NCBI RefSeq assembly: GCF_001039355.2
Contig: NW_019775169.1
Coordinates: forward strand, 383,730 to 447,729
Reading direction: 5' to 3'
DNA: 64,000 nt
Origin: Lingula anatina
Taxonomy: Eukaryota; Brachiopoda; Lingulata; Lingulida; Lingulidae
Both the position numbers and the translations under genes were made by a program. The notes below the pieces were generated by a model that saw only the letters and a program-made list of their open reading frames with translations, was not told where the DNA came from and made no database searches. This document shows positions 26,301 through 36,934 of this stretch, piece by piece. Positions within the stretch are counted from its first letter, which is position 1, and each line of letters begins with the position of its first letter.

Positions 26301-26433
26301 ACTTTTCTTTTTCTTTGAGTCAAAGGTTGATGGTGTCATTCCAAATGATTATGAATGGCCATTTTCTTGGCCGAAGTTCTTAAGAGAGGCATTCGCTAAG
26401 AAAAAATATAAACAGAAACTGCATTTGAAATAG
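23303..26433 (+). CDS. SAMD8: Sphingomyelin synthase-related protein 1 (SMSr / SAMD8), complete, 4 coding exons
   Basis: Exons 23303-23943, 24388-24505, 25705-25855 and 26090-26433 sum to 1254 bases, 417 residues, close to the vertebrate length. Residues 1-75 are a SAM domain ([15 protein letters not shown]...[14 protein letters not shown]). Six membrane segments of the sphingomyelin synthase fold follow. Family motifs are PLPD (about 172), [10 protein letters not shown] (282-291) and HYSIDV (333-338), giving the H290, H333 and D337 catalytic triad of the lipid phosphatase/phosphotransferase superfamily. The vertebrate enzyme works in the ER, makes small amounts of ceramide phosphoethanolamine from ceramide and phosphatidylethanolamine, and limits ceramide reaching mitochondria. 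All catalytic residues are present, so it should be active. Possible poly(A) signals are at 26482-26487 (ATTAAA) and 27120-27125 (AATAAA). It lies head to head with VDAC. Confidence 0.97.
25566..25591 (+). repeat. Poly-A run in SAMD8 intron 2
   Basis: Uninterrupted adenine run of about 26 bases in a noncoding stretch. Confidence 0.9.
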
Positions 26434-27810
26434 TCTCTTATGTGCTACATGTACTGTGGTAAAAAACATTTTACAAAGAAAATTAAATACTCATGAGTGA
26501 ATATAGGACATTTTTTAAAGTATAGTGCACTTTGAAATGTTTTATAGTAAATCTATGGGCCCAAGATCAATCTTTCCTCCATTTGGTAAGGGATGGGACT
26601 TATGTTATGTTTTGTAGGAGAAATATCTTCTTTTGATAATTTTGATTGTATTTGCAACTATTCCTTCCATTTTACCTTAAAGTTTAAATCCAAAGGAGGT
26701 CAGTAAAGTATTGAATCGTCCTGTTTTCCATCTATTAATTTTTATGTTTTTGCCATGATAACAACCAGACTATAAAACCTATAATTCCTTGTGGTTGGGA
26801 GATCAACATCTGTATTTACCAGCTATTGGTGACCTATTCTTATGTGTACGTATATATGTTGAATTTTTTATTTAGTCCAGTGTAAAATGTTTGTTTGTAT
26901 TTTTCTCAATTAAGATCAGAACAATTAACTGTCTTGATTGCTGTCAGTTAGTAATGTATACTTAATGAGACAGCACTAAAGGGCTGAGGTTGGAAATAGG
27001 CCGATTTCTTACCTCACGGTATTTTATGTCAGAGCCCTGATTAAGGTTTCTTATTGTTTGTAAGGTTTGGATCTCTGTTGAGTCTGGCCCTTAATGCTCA
27101 CCGTTTTTGTCGGACTTGAAATAAATGGCACAATATTAATATATGTGATACTATATATTATATTGTTTTTTAAAGAAAGAATTGTTCTAAGAGGTCTACA
27201 TGTACTAATATATGGTGCATCGAAATTTTTTGAAGCTGAAGAACATTTTACAATTATATACTGGTGAATTGTTAAATCACAGTGCCTTATTTCACATGTA
27301 TAGTATAAATGCACTATAATAGTACTTTTGAGATCAGATGATTTGGTGCTACAAATATATGTGTAACCTACAATGCTATTTAGTTTTAGAAAGTCAAAGT
27401 GGTTTGAGGTTTTCTGTTAGTTTATTCACATTGTACTTCAATGCTGTCAAAGTTAAGCTTATAAACATTTAGGGATTTAACCCAGTATTCGTATGCAGAG
27501 AACACTGAAAACACCGCTCTACTATCACCATGCCTATCTCATTTGCAGATATCTAGGGTAATCTTAGTCCATGTATTTATTCAAAGACAAAATTCATTGA
27601 TCAAAAATCCAAATCCCTATAAGGCTGTTTTTTTTTTTTTTTTTTTTTTTTTGGTTTTGTCTTATGAAAGTTAAACTTAAATAAATTGAACTGTATATCA
27701 ATACAATAATAACTTAGAATAGTGATGTCCTTTTTTTTTTTTTTTACAGTTTTGACAAACATATAAGAACCTCTACTGTGGTTTGGAGTTTTTTTTTTCA
27801 CATTCTTTTT
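26434..27810 (+). other. SAMD8 3' UTR and flank
   Basis: AT-rich with no coding signal, two poly-T runs (about 27629-27652 and 27731-27746) and candidate poly(A) signals as noted for SAMD8. No P450 exon was found here, although one is expected upstream of 30145. Confidence 0.5.
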
Positions 27811-27840
27811 TATGTACAGACACAGATGTGTCTGTACATA
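27811..27840. repeat. Perfect 14-bp palindrome (TATGTACAGACACA arms)
   Basis: Arms of 14 bases are separated by GA. The core TGTACAGACA recurs at about 28851 and, inverted, at about 29809-29818, marking borders of the repeat cluster. Confidence 0.8.
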
Positions 27841-27980
27841 TTGCCATCACCTGCGTCTGTCGTCGTCGCCGATGCCGGCACCGATGCCGATGCCATGCAC
27901 TTTCCTTGTTAACATGATAAGTGGAGGGCAGTTTTACTTTTTGGCTTTATATTTGCAGAGCTGATGAATATTCATAAAAC

Positions 27981-28420
27981 GCAGGTCAAGTTCGAAAATC
28001 AGCATGATTGGGCCATTATTGTAGAAGTTATGCTGTTTTTTCACTTTTCAGCATATATGCAACCCTGTTAACACATTTTAAGGAAAACCGATAGGCCTGT
28101 TGTCATGAAACTCACAGGAGTAATCAATCTTACTAAAACGCAGGTCAAGTTCAAAAATCGGCATGATTGGGCCACTATTTTAGTAGTTATGCTGTTAGCA
28201 TATATGCAACACTGTAAACACAATATAAGAAAAACAGATAGACCAATTGTCATTAAACTCACAGGAGTGGTCAATCTTACTAAAATGCAGGTTGAGTTTG
28301 AAAATTAGTATAATTGGGCCATTGTTTTAGAAGTCATGCTGTTTTTTCACATTTCCTCAAATTCAATTCTTAGGCATGTTAACAGTCTTATTATTTAATT
28401 AATAAGACACATAAAAGTGT
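27981..28420 (+). repeat. Diverged tandem repeat, unit about 150-160 bp
   Basis: The block beginning GCAGGT(C/T)(A/G)AGTT...ATTGGGCC starts at 27981, 28140 and 28287. The intervening parts (ATATGCAAC..TGT..A, CTCACAGGAGT.) are also shared. Copies have diverged by substitutions and small indels. Confidence 0.85.
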
Positions 28421-28828
28421 TTGTTTGACATTTCTTGCATCTTTACAACATTGTTAGTTGATTATGTAGAAATGATGGTAAACTTGTTATCGTGTATTGT
28501 GTAATAAAGTGTCAAGATGGAAATAAACTCATATCAGTCAAATTCAATCATTTACTATGTTCAGAATGTCAGAATGGAGGAAATTGGACATTTGACACAG
28601 TTCTATTGATATTTGTCCCATCTCATCAATTTTCTTAGTTGATCATATAAAAATGGCAGTAAACTGTTTATTTCATCTTATATTAAAAAAGTGTTAAAAA
28701 TGGAAATAAACCCATTTCAGCACAGTGCTGTCTAGTTTACATTTTGGCATATTCAAGGTGTCACTTTGAAGTTCCATGGGCATGAAGACCTTTGCTAGTC
28801 ATATTTTCTGAATATACATGATATTATT

Positions 28829-29844
28829 AACAAGGCAGCAAAGCTGTCAAATGTACAGACAAAAAGCTGAAAATAACAATGCACAAAATAGGCTACTGTC
28901 AATTCTGATACAAAAGTACATTATGCTTAACTGCAAATTCAACATCAAAATTTAATTATGCTCAACAGGTAACACCAATGTAAATAAAATANACATGAAG
29001 ACCTTTGCTAGTCACATTTTCTGAATATACATGATATTATTAAAAATTGATGATCATTATGCTGTTAAACATTATGTAATATTGCATCAAAATTTAAAAA
29101 TAAACCTATTTTGGGCACTGCTCCCATGATGACCATTTAAGGAAAACCATGTCATTTACTGTTCTCAAACTTACAGAAAGAAACATGGGACTTAAATACA
29201 GCTTCAGAAGGCAATGCAATCTGTTTGGTAATTCTTTCTGTCGCTTAAACAGTTTTTTTGTGAAATGCAATCTGTTTGGTAATTCTTTCTGTCGCTTAAA
29301 CAGTTTTTTTGTGAAAGTTTAATTTTTCACATATTGGCATTTAATTTCAAGGTGTGACTTTGAAGTTCCACAGGCTTGAAGACCCATGCTAGTCACATTT
29401 TCTGAAAATCCATGATACCTTTATTTTATTATTAAAAATTGATTGTCATTATGCTGTTAACCATTATGTAATATTGCATCAGAATAGAAGAATTTTGGGT
29501 GCTGCTGCCATGAAAACCATTATGGGAAAACCATGTTACTTATGATTGCCAAACTTTCAAAAAAGAAATACAGGACTAAAATGCAGCCTGAGATAAGCAG
29601 TCTAATTGACTTCTTTTTCTGGAAGTTATACATTTTCAGAGTGTGAACTTGAACTCCTATGGGGCTGAAGCCTTATGCTTGTTACACATTTTACTTACAT
29701 TGGAATTACCTGTTGAGCATAATTAAAACTTGATGTTGAATTTGCAGTTTAACATAATGTACTTTTGCATCAGAATTGACTGTACACTATTTTGTTTTTT
29801 CCTTCTTTTTGTCTGTACATTTGACAGCTTTGCTGCCTTGTTGT
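28829..29844. mobile_element. Inverted-repeat pair (about 150-bp arms) around a single-N join
   Basis: 28830-28991 and the reverse complement of 29692-29844 match through CAAGGCAGCAAAGCTGTCAA, the TGTACAGAC core, and the GTTGAGCATAATT block, with small differences. This is a long terminal-inverted-repeat arrangement typical of a nonautonomous DNA element. A single N at 28992 and a repeated flank (see findings) mean the left arm may be an assembly product. Confidence 0.65.
29215..29316 (+). repeat. Exact 51-bp tandem duplication
   Basis: TGCAATCTGTTTGGTAATTC... is repeated twice with no visible change, so it is recent or an assembly duplication. Confidence 0.95.
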
Positions 29845-29916
29845 AATTGTTGTGATTTTCGCTTTATAAGTTATTATCCTCTACTACAGTAGTACAAGGA
29901 CCGCAGGGAGAATTTG

Positions 29917-29921
<5 letters not shown>

Positions 29922-29954
<33 letters not shown>
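29922..29954 (+). repeat. (TA)n microsatellite
   Basis: Alternating TA run about 190 bases before the first P450 exon found. Confidence 0.9.
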
Positions 29955-29957
<3 letters not shown>

Positions 29958-30144
29958 TCTGGCTAATTCTGTGTACATTTTTGTGCTGTGGGTTCAAGTA
30001 AAATGGGTTATCAGGTTACATTTCGCTCACAGAGGCCTAGCGAGAATTTTCGAAAATAAATTACTTTGCCACTTTTGGTAGGGACTTGTCGGTTATGTTG
30101 AATTTTATAAACTGCTATAATTTCTTTTGATGCCCTTTTTAAAG

Positions 30145-32604
30145 ATGGAAGCACTGATCCTTGCATGCGCTGACAGGCTTGTCCAAAATCTGAAGAAAAA
30201 AGCACAGGGTGACGAAGACATCGATATTAAGAGGTAGAAATTATATTATAAACTATTGTGATGTTGCGAGATAAAAGGTGCTATCGCATAATTCACTAAA
30301 TCATTTCTATCCAAGTGTTTTTTATCGAGTAAATTGTCTCTTGCAGTATAATGTCATAAGATATATTTCAAATTGTTTTTTCAAACATAAAACTGCAAGG
30401 ATTCATCTGAGATTGAGCTCACCGTTTCTTACAATGATATATTAAAATCATACATCCAATGTTATAAAACATAAGAGAAAAATATTACTGGACTTACGGC
30501 GTAACTGTCTTGTTCCAGGATGTTCGATCCCTATACAATGGACGTGATAGCCAGCACGAGCTTTGGCCTCCACCTGGACGCCCAGGGCAACCCGAACCAC
30601 CCCTTTATAAAAAACGCCAAGGAGTTGATGGAGCCTTCCCTGCACAGTCCGGTCATTCTTATATTACGTGAGAACATTTCCATCTTTGGCCCCTAGTCAC
30701 TGAGGGGTATTTTATGTATCGCACCAGTTTGAGAGACTGACAACTAAGAGAGTCACCAAAACGCAAACCCCGCGCTAAACACAGTCTGATAACCGGTGTA
30801 ACGAAACAGAGGGTCCATGAAACAGAAAGTCCACCATCCCTTTAGTTATTATGGTTAGGGTTAGCCTGACCTAAGTGGGTCAAAATCTAGGGCGCGGCTT
30901 ACCTGTACAAATGAATGGGAAGCAGACTCTCTATCATTGGGGACTCTCTGTCACGTTAAACCGGATTAATTTTGTTTAATACTTTAATACTTAGTAGGGC
31001 TTGCCAAATAGGGTAAACCATCCCGTACTAGCGTTATTATTTGTAAGGGTCTGTCAAACTGCTGCGTTATAATAACACTGTACCGTCCGATGTGAGAAGG
31101 GTCTAGGCTAAGTGTCAAAGAAGCTGTTTGTTTTATAACACTTTCGGTCTTGGATACCTCTAACTTAGTTTATAAAATTTTCAAAAACTATTTGTCTTAC
31201 AATAGATGGACATACTTGTTTTGACGCCTTTTTCGATTTTCTCCGTAACGTTGAACGCCATCGTGAGAGTAATATTTGCATAGCTGTTTTACATCACTTT
31301 TTAATTGCTTTTGATTTCTTTCCATATTCAATGGTGCTTTAATATAAATAGCAAGTCAAAATTATGCAAATATTGCACAAAATGTAGCCAACGTGATTCA
31401 AATGTTCATTTTTTGTAGGATGACCCCTCTCTGTTGATTTTTTTCTCGCATTTGATTTTTCTATCTTTATATTTCAAGTTTTCTTCCCATACCTGATGAA
31501 GTTTCTCAAGCCAGTATTTGTATTTTTCAATGTGACGTTCGTAAGGACAATGAACTTCTTCGTTAACATTCTTGACCAATTGGAGAAAGAGAGAGCACTT
31601 AACCCCAGTGAAAAGGTATTGGAATGGTCGTAAATATTAACTGATAATAACTTTATCTTTGATAATGTGTTTTCTTTTCATATTTGTTCTTAATGAAGGC
31701 CTAACTATGATGTAATCGTCTCGGTAAATTATTTAATGGATTTCATCAAAACCAAAAGTCATTTTTGTGCTCATCTATATATATTCATATTGCCTTTACT
31801 GTTACCCGTAACAAATTGAAAACTGTGCGGCATATTGGCAAGAAGGTATTTTACCATGCAAATGAGGTCTGAAGACTTTCTTATAAACTAGCAACAAACT
31901 TAAGATGCTCTTGGTAATTTGCTGCAAATTTGCAGCAATACAAATCTTTTGTTGCAAAATCCTGTTTCTGGAGACTTCTTGCCGCAAACTGTATAGTTTG
32001 CAGCATATTTTGCTAAAGGTAATCTATCTATTTTGGATGTTTAGAATTATGCTGACCTTGTACAACTCCTGTTGAACTCTCACAACATGAGCATACAGAA
32101 GTCAGAATTGTCCGAAGACGAACAGGAAGTTGGTAAATGGAAGAAAAAGGGTGAATATACTTTGTGCCTTTATGTTTGAACTATATACAAAAGTTAAACA
32201 CGCACGCCACACACTTTTGATAAATGACCTGGTTCTAAATAAACACCTTGCTTTGTAGCCTTCACACCGGAAAAAGTCGTAACACTCATAGAAACAATGA
32301 ACAAATTTGTTTTTAGTGTCTGCGTTGAATCTAACCATGGTGTCAGTTTTCCTGTAATTTTTGGGGAACGTATTGGTATTGGTGTCTTGCTCTACCTAAT
32401 GTGCTGCACACAATAATAACACGTGCGTTTGTTGAAATTTCAGCGTTAACACGCGCCGAGATGGCAGCCAATGAGATTCTGTTCCTTGTGGCTGGTTATG
32501 ACACCACTTCCCTAACCTTGACCTTTGCATCGTACTTCTTGGCAACACATCCGCACGTGCAAGACAAGCTGCGCAGCGAGATAGACAAGCAACTACAAGG
32601 GGTA

Positions 32605-32650
<46 letters not shown>

Positions 32651-34629
32651 TCACGAATTATAAAGTTTATTGTGCTGCAGATATAACGTTTGATACTTTA
32701 CCTAATCTTGCTTCATAATAAAAGTCAACCTGTATCCATGCAGTAGTCCTATTTCAATTTGCCCGCCAGAGATATTAATGTAATAATATGTATTTGACGC
32801 ACAATTACTGTTTGCTTTATTCAGAGTGATCCAACGTACGAAAGTGTTAAAAATCTAGGCTACCTGGAGCAGGTGATCTTAGAAACTCTGAGACTCTATC
32901 CTCCAGGCGTCAGGTAAAAACACTCAGCCAAGTCCCTTTCTAAATATAACTTAATTATCTGACTTACTTCAGCTACTGGAACTCAAACACTTATAGTACA
33001 TTCAGAGCAGCGGACTAACAGATCCATGGATCAGGTATGGCGACCATCAAAAACTTTCCTCTTAATTCACGATTAGCGCTGAATAGATTCCCTCGGGGAT
33101 TACGCAACAAGCATTCAAGTGGGTCGGCCATATTTGATCCGAGGATCTGTTAGTCTGCTGTTCAGAATGCGCTCTTACTTATGGCCATCTCTGCCGAGAG
33201 AATGTGCAAAGCAATTTCAACTAACGCAATAATACTTAGAACTTCTTCAAACAATATCTTGAAGTCAAAGTAATAGGAAATACCTGGCCATACCTTCAAA
33301 CCATTTCGACCACATGTTAAAATACGTCTTAATAGCCCTGCGACTGACGTGTTCAAATGTATTAGACTTTGCTTAACCAAATATTAAAAAGAAATGGTTT
33401 AACCTGTATACAATGCGTATCGCTTTGCCCGTGTAACACAATATATGTAAGAATAAAAATTAATTATCTCGTCCCTCTTTCCAGGGTAGACCGGGTAGCC
33501 ACGGAGGACGTGGTGGTGCGTGGATTAAAGATACCCAAGGGAACCACGTGTGTTATCCCAATCAAGACCATACACAGACACCCGGACTACTGGCCCGACC
33601 CGGACAAATTCGATCCTGAAAGGTACAAATGTTGGTTTTGAGGCTCACGGGCCAACGGGGTTAAGGGGTTTCGAACTGCCCTATTGGTTAAGAATACTAT
33701 GTTCCGAGTCAATAATTGATCTATTTTCTCACCCGTTATGGCAAAAAGGTCCATTTTTCACAAAAAGAATCCCCCTTAAATCTTTGGCCAAAGACCTTGT
33801 TTTAAATTTGCATTGGATGTAGAGGATGAAACAAAGAATATAAGCAACTATCAATTAAGAATCTCCAGAATCAAGTCTTTTAGCCTGAAAAGTCGACGGC
33901 TGAAATTTTAAAAATTATACATAGATTTGTCATAGTTTTATCGCCCACACACGCCACCACATTATTTGGAACAGTTATTTCCTTAAATAAGCCCCTTTTA
34001 ACATTGTGCGTCACAAAATTCAGAGGGGCTGGGGTGCACGTGGGGGTGGGGTTCAAGCAGAATGAGCCGTGTTAAACATTGGTACATGTACGTGTACGTT
34101 ACTACAGTGAAAGTAAGTTTTTTTTATGGAAAATGCTGCCCGCCATGTTTTAAATTGCCTCATGTTCAGCACATCCTAATTTCTCATTTTGCTAGGTTTA
34201 CACCCGACGCCATAGCCAGAAGGCACCAGTTCGCATTCTTGGGGTTTGGTATGGGACCGCGAAATTGTATTGGTATGCGACTGGCTAAGCTTGAGATGAA
34301 GATAGCCCTGGTGAAAATACTGCAGCGTTTTACCATCAAAACCTGTGACGAAACACCGGTAGGTACAACATGCGGTGACACCTGGTGTGTTTTGTTGTGA
34401 CATTTATATGCTGTAAGGAATTATAAATTTACTCTAGTAACTTATACACATTTATTTTGGATGAGCTCTGATATAATCTACTATATCACAAAGCATACTG
34501 CTTGATTATATTGATGCTTTATCGAGTATTCATAACATATATTTTCAGACTGAAATAACAACCAGAAAAGACAAACCAAATCGTCCAGGAAAACCCATTA
34601 TTTTGAAGGTGGAAGAACGATCTTTTTAA
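30145..34629 (+). CDS. Cytochrome P450, CYP3-type (CYP3/CYP5-like), N-terminal exons absent
   Basis: Nine exons were found: 30145-30233, 30519-30667, 31479-31615, 32045-32132, 32444-32601, 32825-32913, 33485-33622, 34196-34358 and 34549-34629. All splice borders and phases fit and the frame is open for 363 residues to a TAA. Motifs in order are TMDVIASTSFG (CYP3 family), the I-helix AGYDTT, the K-helix ETLRLYPP, the PDKFDPERF region split over a junction, and the heme loop FGMGPRNCIG with its cysteine ligand. Exon lengths 89, 149, (89+138=227) and 163 equal, as I remember them, exons 6, 7, 11 and 12 of vertebrate CYP3A genes. About 130 residues are missing: the membrane anchor, helices A-D and the C-helix WxxxR. 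The enzyme would be an ER heme monooxygenase. It is either 5' truncated by the adjacent repeats, or the 5' exons are lost at the N join at 28992. Everything present looks functional. Confidence 0.92.
30793..30964 (-). mobile_element. MITE-like element with CCGGTGTRACG ends, copy B
   Basis: Reverse-oriented copy of the element at 15526-15705. It begins CCGGTGTAACGAAAC and ends GTCACGTTAAACCGG, sharing the TTAGGGTTAG and TGTACAAATGAATGGGAAGC blocks. It sits in a P450 intron. Confidence 0.8.
32611..32646 (+). repeat. (GA)n microsatellite at a P450 splice donor
   Basis: The run starts about nine bases after the exon end at 32601, so part of the donor region is repeat. Confidence 0.9.
33008..33160. 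mobile_element. 153-bp MITE with 18-bp inverted ends and probable target duplication
   Basis: CAGCGGACTAACAGATCC at 33008-33025 and GGATCTGTTAGTCTGCTG at 33143-33160 are inverted repeats with one mismatch. The flanks TTCAGAG (33001-33007) and TTCAGAA (33161-33167) look like a 6-7-base target-site duplication. It lies in a P450 intron. Confidence 0.85.
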
Positions 34630-35463
34630 TGCAGTTACATGTATAGATAAGTGTCGTGCAGATCGATGGACCTAAAGGATACAACACCAAAAGAAATTAG
34701 GATTCGGTTCACCAAATGCAAACCTGTCGTACGTTTTCAAGCCTGGATAACTGCTACCCTCCAGCATCACATGTAAAATTGTTGACGTCATCTAGAGTTT
34801 TGTGACATCATGAAGGGGTCTATGACCTTGTAGTCTATCGTATACTATACGTAACAGTTCATGATAGCACTGTAGGCCTAGAATGGTTGGTCGCTGGTTT
34901 TGGACCTACGCAGATTTCATTGCACGTAATTATTTATTTTTATAATTCATCTCAGTGATAGAGCCTCTATCCCTCAAAATTGAGATTATGGACTTTCTTT
35001 TGAGGAAATTTTCAGCTTTAAGGTTGATTGGAATTTTCCCTCATCGAACATCGGTGTATGAGTAATGTGTAAATTATAAATATATTAATTTTTATGTATT
35101 ATATAACTACCATGCCACTAAAGATTAAACACAAACATCCTTTCGTATGTTTTGCACATGTAATGAACTGTGAACTTTAGCAATATGGTATTTATGCTCA
35201 GTTTTTCACACATGTGCCTTTTTATATTATAGAGAATGAGACACAACATTTGCAGTATTGATAACTGTGGAATATTTGTCCTCGTGAGTTCTGTTCATTT
35301 TTATTTGTTAGTTGGCGACATAAAGGATATTCTTTGATGGTAAGAACTGTAATTCGATAACATTCAAGCTTGTATTTAAACCTAATATGTTTCAAATTGT
35401 AAACTGCACATATCAGAACATGGCGTCCATCATTTCTGAGTTAAATGATGCGTTCTAGAAACG
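34630..35463. other. P450 3' flank
   Basis: No coding sequence seen. AT-rich and consistent with a 3' UTR; no poly(A) site could be assigned confidently. Confidence 0.4.
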
Positions 35464-35793
35464 ATCCCAGACAGCCTCAGTAATCTGGCCCACGTCTGGC
35501 CCAGATCTGGCAACGTCTGGCAATGTCTGGCAAAACGTATGGCCCACATATGGCTTGCCAGATCTGGGCCAGATGTGGCAATGTTTGGGCCAGATCTGGC
35601 CCAGACATTGCCACATCTGGCCCAGTCCACATTTGCTCATGTGGCCAGATGTCGGCCCAGATCTGGCAATATCTGGCAAAGGTATGGCATGCCGGATGTG
35701 GACCAGAAGTGGGCCAGATGTGGGCCAGATTAGGGCCGGACATGGACCACATATGGCCCAGATTGTTTTTTTTTTNCTGAGGCTGTCTGGGAT
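35464..35793. mobile_element. 330-bp element: perfect 17-bp inverted ends around a 'GGCCCAGATCTGGC' satellite
   Basis: ATCCCAGACAGCCTCAG at 35464-35480 is the exact reverse complement of 35777-35793. The interior is built from short, partly palindromic units such as CTGGCCCAGA(T/C) and ATCTGGCAA in both orientations. A single N at 35776 follows a poly-T run. This looks like a nonautonomous DNA transposon with internal minisatellite. Confidence 0.88.
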
Positions 35794-36790
35794 GCATTTT
35801 TAGCGCACACTTCAATTGGCTTTTGAAAGGTTTCTTTCACCTTTACTGTAGAAAAAAATATTGAAACTTTTGAAATGTATAGGAAAACATGTTGGTCAAA
35901 GTGGCTGGCCATTTAGATTTACACGTCAAGAAGTGAATAAAAAAGACAAAAAAGAAAAAATTGAGAAAACATCGACTCCAAGTGCAGGGACAAGTCAAGT
36001 ATTTGAGTAGCAGAAAATCCAATAGGAAGTAATTTTTGGAAAGTCCACACTACGGTGGTACATGTACTTTGGTATACATGTCTGTTAGATTCTGACTTTT
36101 TCGTTAGGCCACACTTTTTATTGTTATGGATGACATCCTCTGGGGACCCCGAAATCGGTGCGAGAGGGCGAAAAAAAAATACTGCTTAAGTAAAGGAATG
36201 CTGTCAGATATGCTGCATATTACCAAATCTATTTAAGGTTATTTTATGCATTTTGTTGGTATACCAATCAATAAAACAAATATTAAACAAACAGTGTGTC
36301 TTTATTTGTATTCTCAGAATATTAAAGCATTATGAACACTTCACAGAAATGTTAAAAAACCAGGCAAAGATATAACAAGTCCACTGTAACAAGCCAGCGC
36401 TATTCAAAAGTATAATGGTACAAATAATTGTAGTTACGCTGTAATTAACAGCATTTAAGGATAGTTTCATTCTTACATGTATATAGCATTTTATTCGCGT
36501 TAATCCCAGTTACAAGCAGTATCAGTTTTTATATATCATAAAGTAAATGGAATAAATAAATAAATAAATAAATTATTAAGGTAAAAAAAGATGATCTCGA
36601 GAGATATCGTGAATGTTGGCGGGACTTTCAACATCACTTCCGGGTTGACGGGCGACAAGCCACGCTAAATTGAAGGGTAACAGACTTTTTCCCGTCCTCT
36701 TGGGGAAATTTGTGTAGAGTGTAGAAAACTGAGGTTTTTTAATCGAGATGGATATTTGCAATAGTGGGTGAGTGAAATGGGGCCGTAGCA
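35794..36790. other. Intergenic, no gene seen
   Basis: AT-rich. A candidate AATAAA lies at 36270-36275 and an (AATA)n run at about 36551-36572. Confidence 0.4.
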
Positions 36791-36924
36791 ATAGTCCGAA
36801 GGTTCATTGGTCCGAATGTTCACTATAGAACCTTCGGACCAATGAACCCTTGATTAAAAAATCGATAAAAGTGCTACCACTTTTCGGACCAATGAACCTT
36901 CGGACCAATGAACCTTCGGACTAT
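36791..36924. repeat. Hairpin element with perfect 26-bp arms of a TTCGGACCAATGAAC repeat
   Basis: 36791-36816 is the exact reverse complement of 36899-36924. The core TTCGGACCAATGAACC occurs three further times in the interval (near 36833, 36883 and 36899), so the element is a hairpin built of an 18-base unit. Confidence 0.9.
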
Positions 36925-36934
36925 CGAGACGCCC

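Noticed and set aside
28068-28308. Pair of 67-68-residue frames on opposite strands with an internal repeat
   Set aside because: They reflect the 150-bp noncoding tandem repeat; no start context, splice sites or known motif.
35430-35815. Multiple overlapping frames encoding WARSGPD-like repeats
   Set aside because: They arise from the GGCCCAGATCTGGC satellite inside the inverted-repeat element and are open in most frames.
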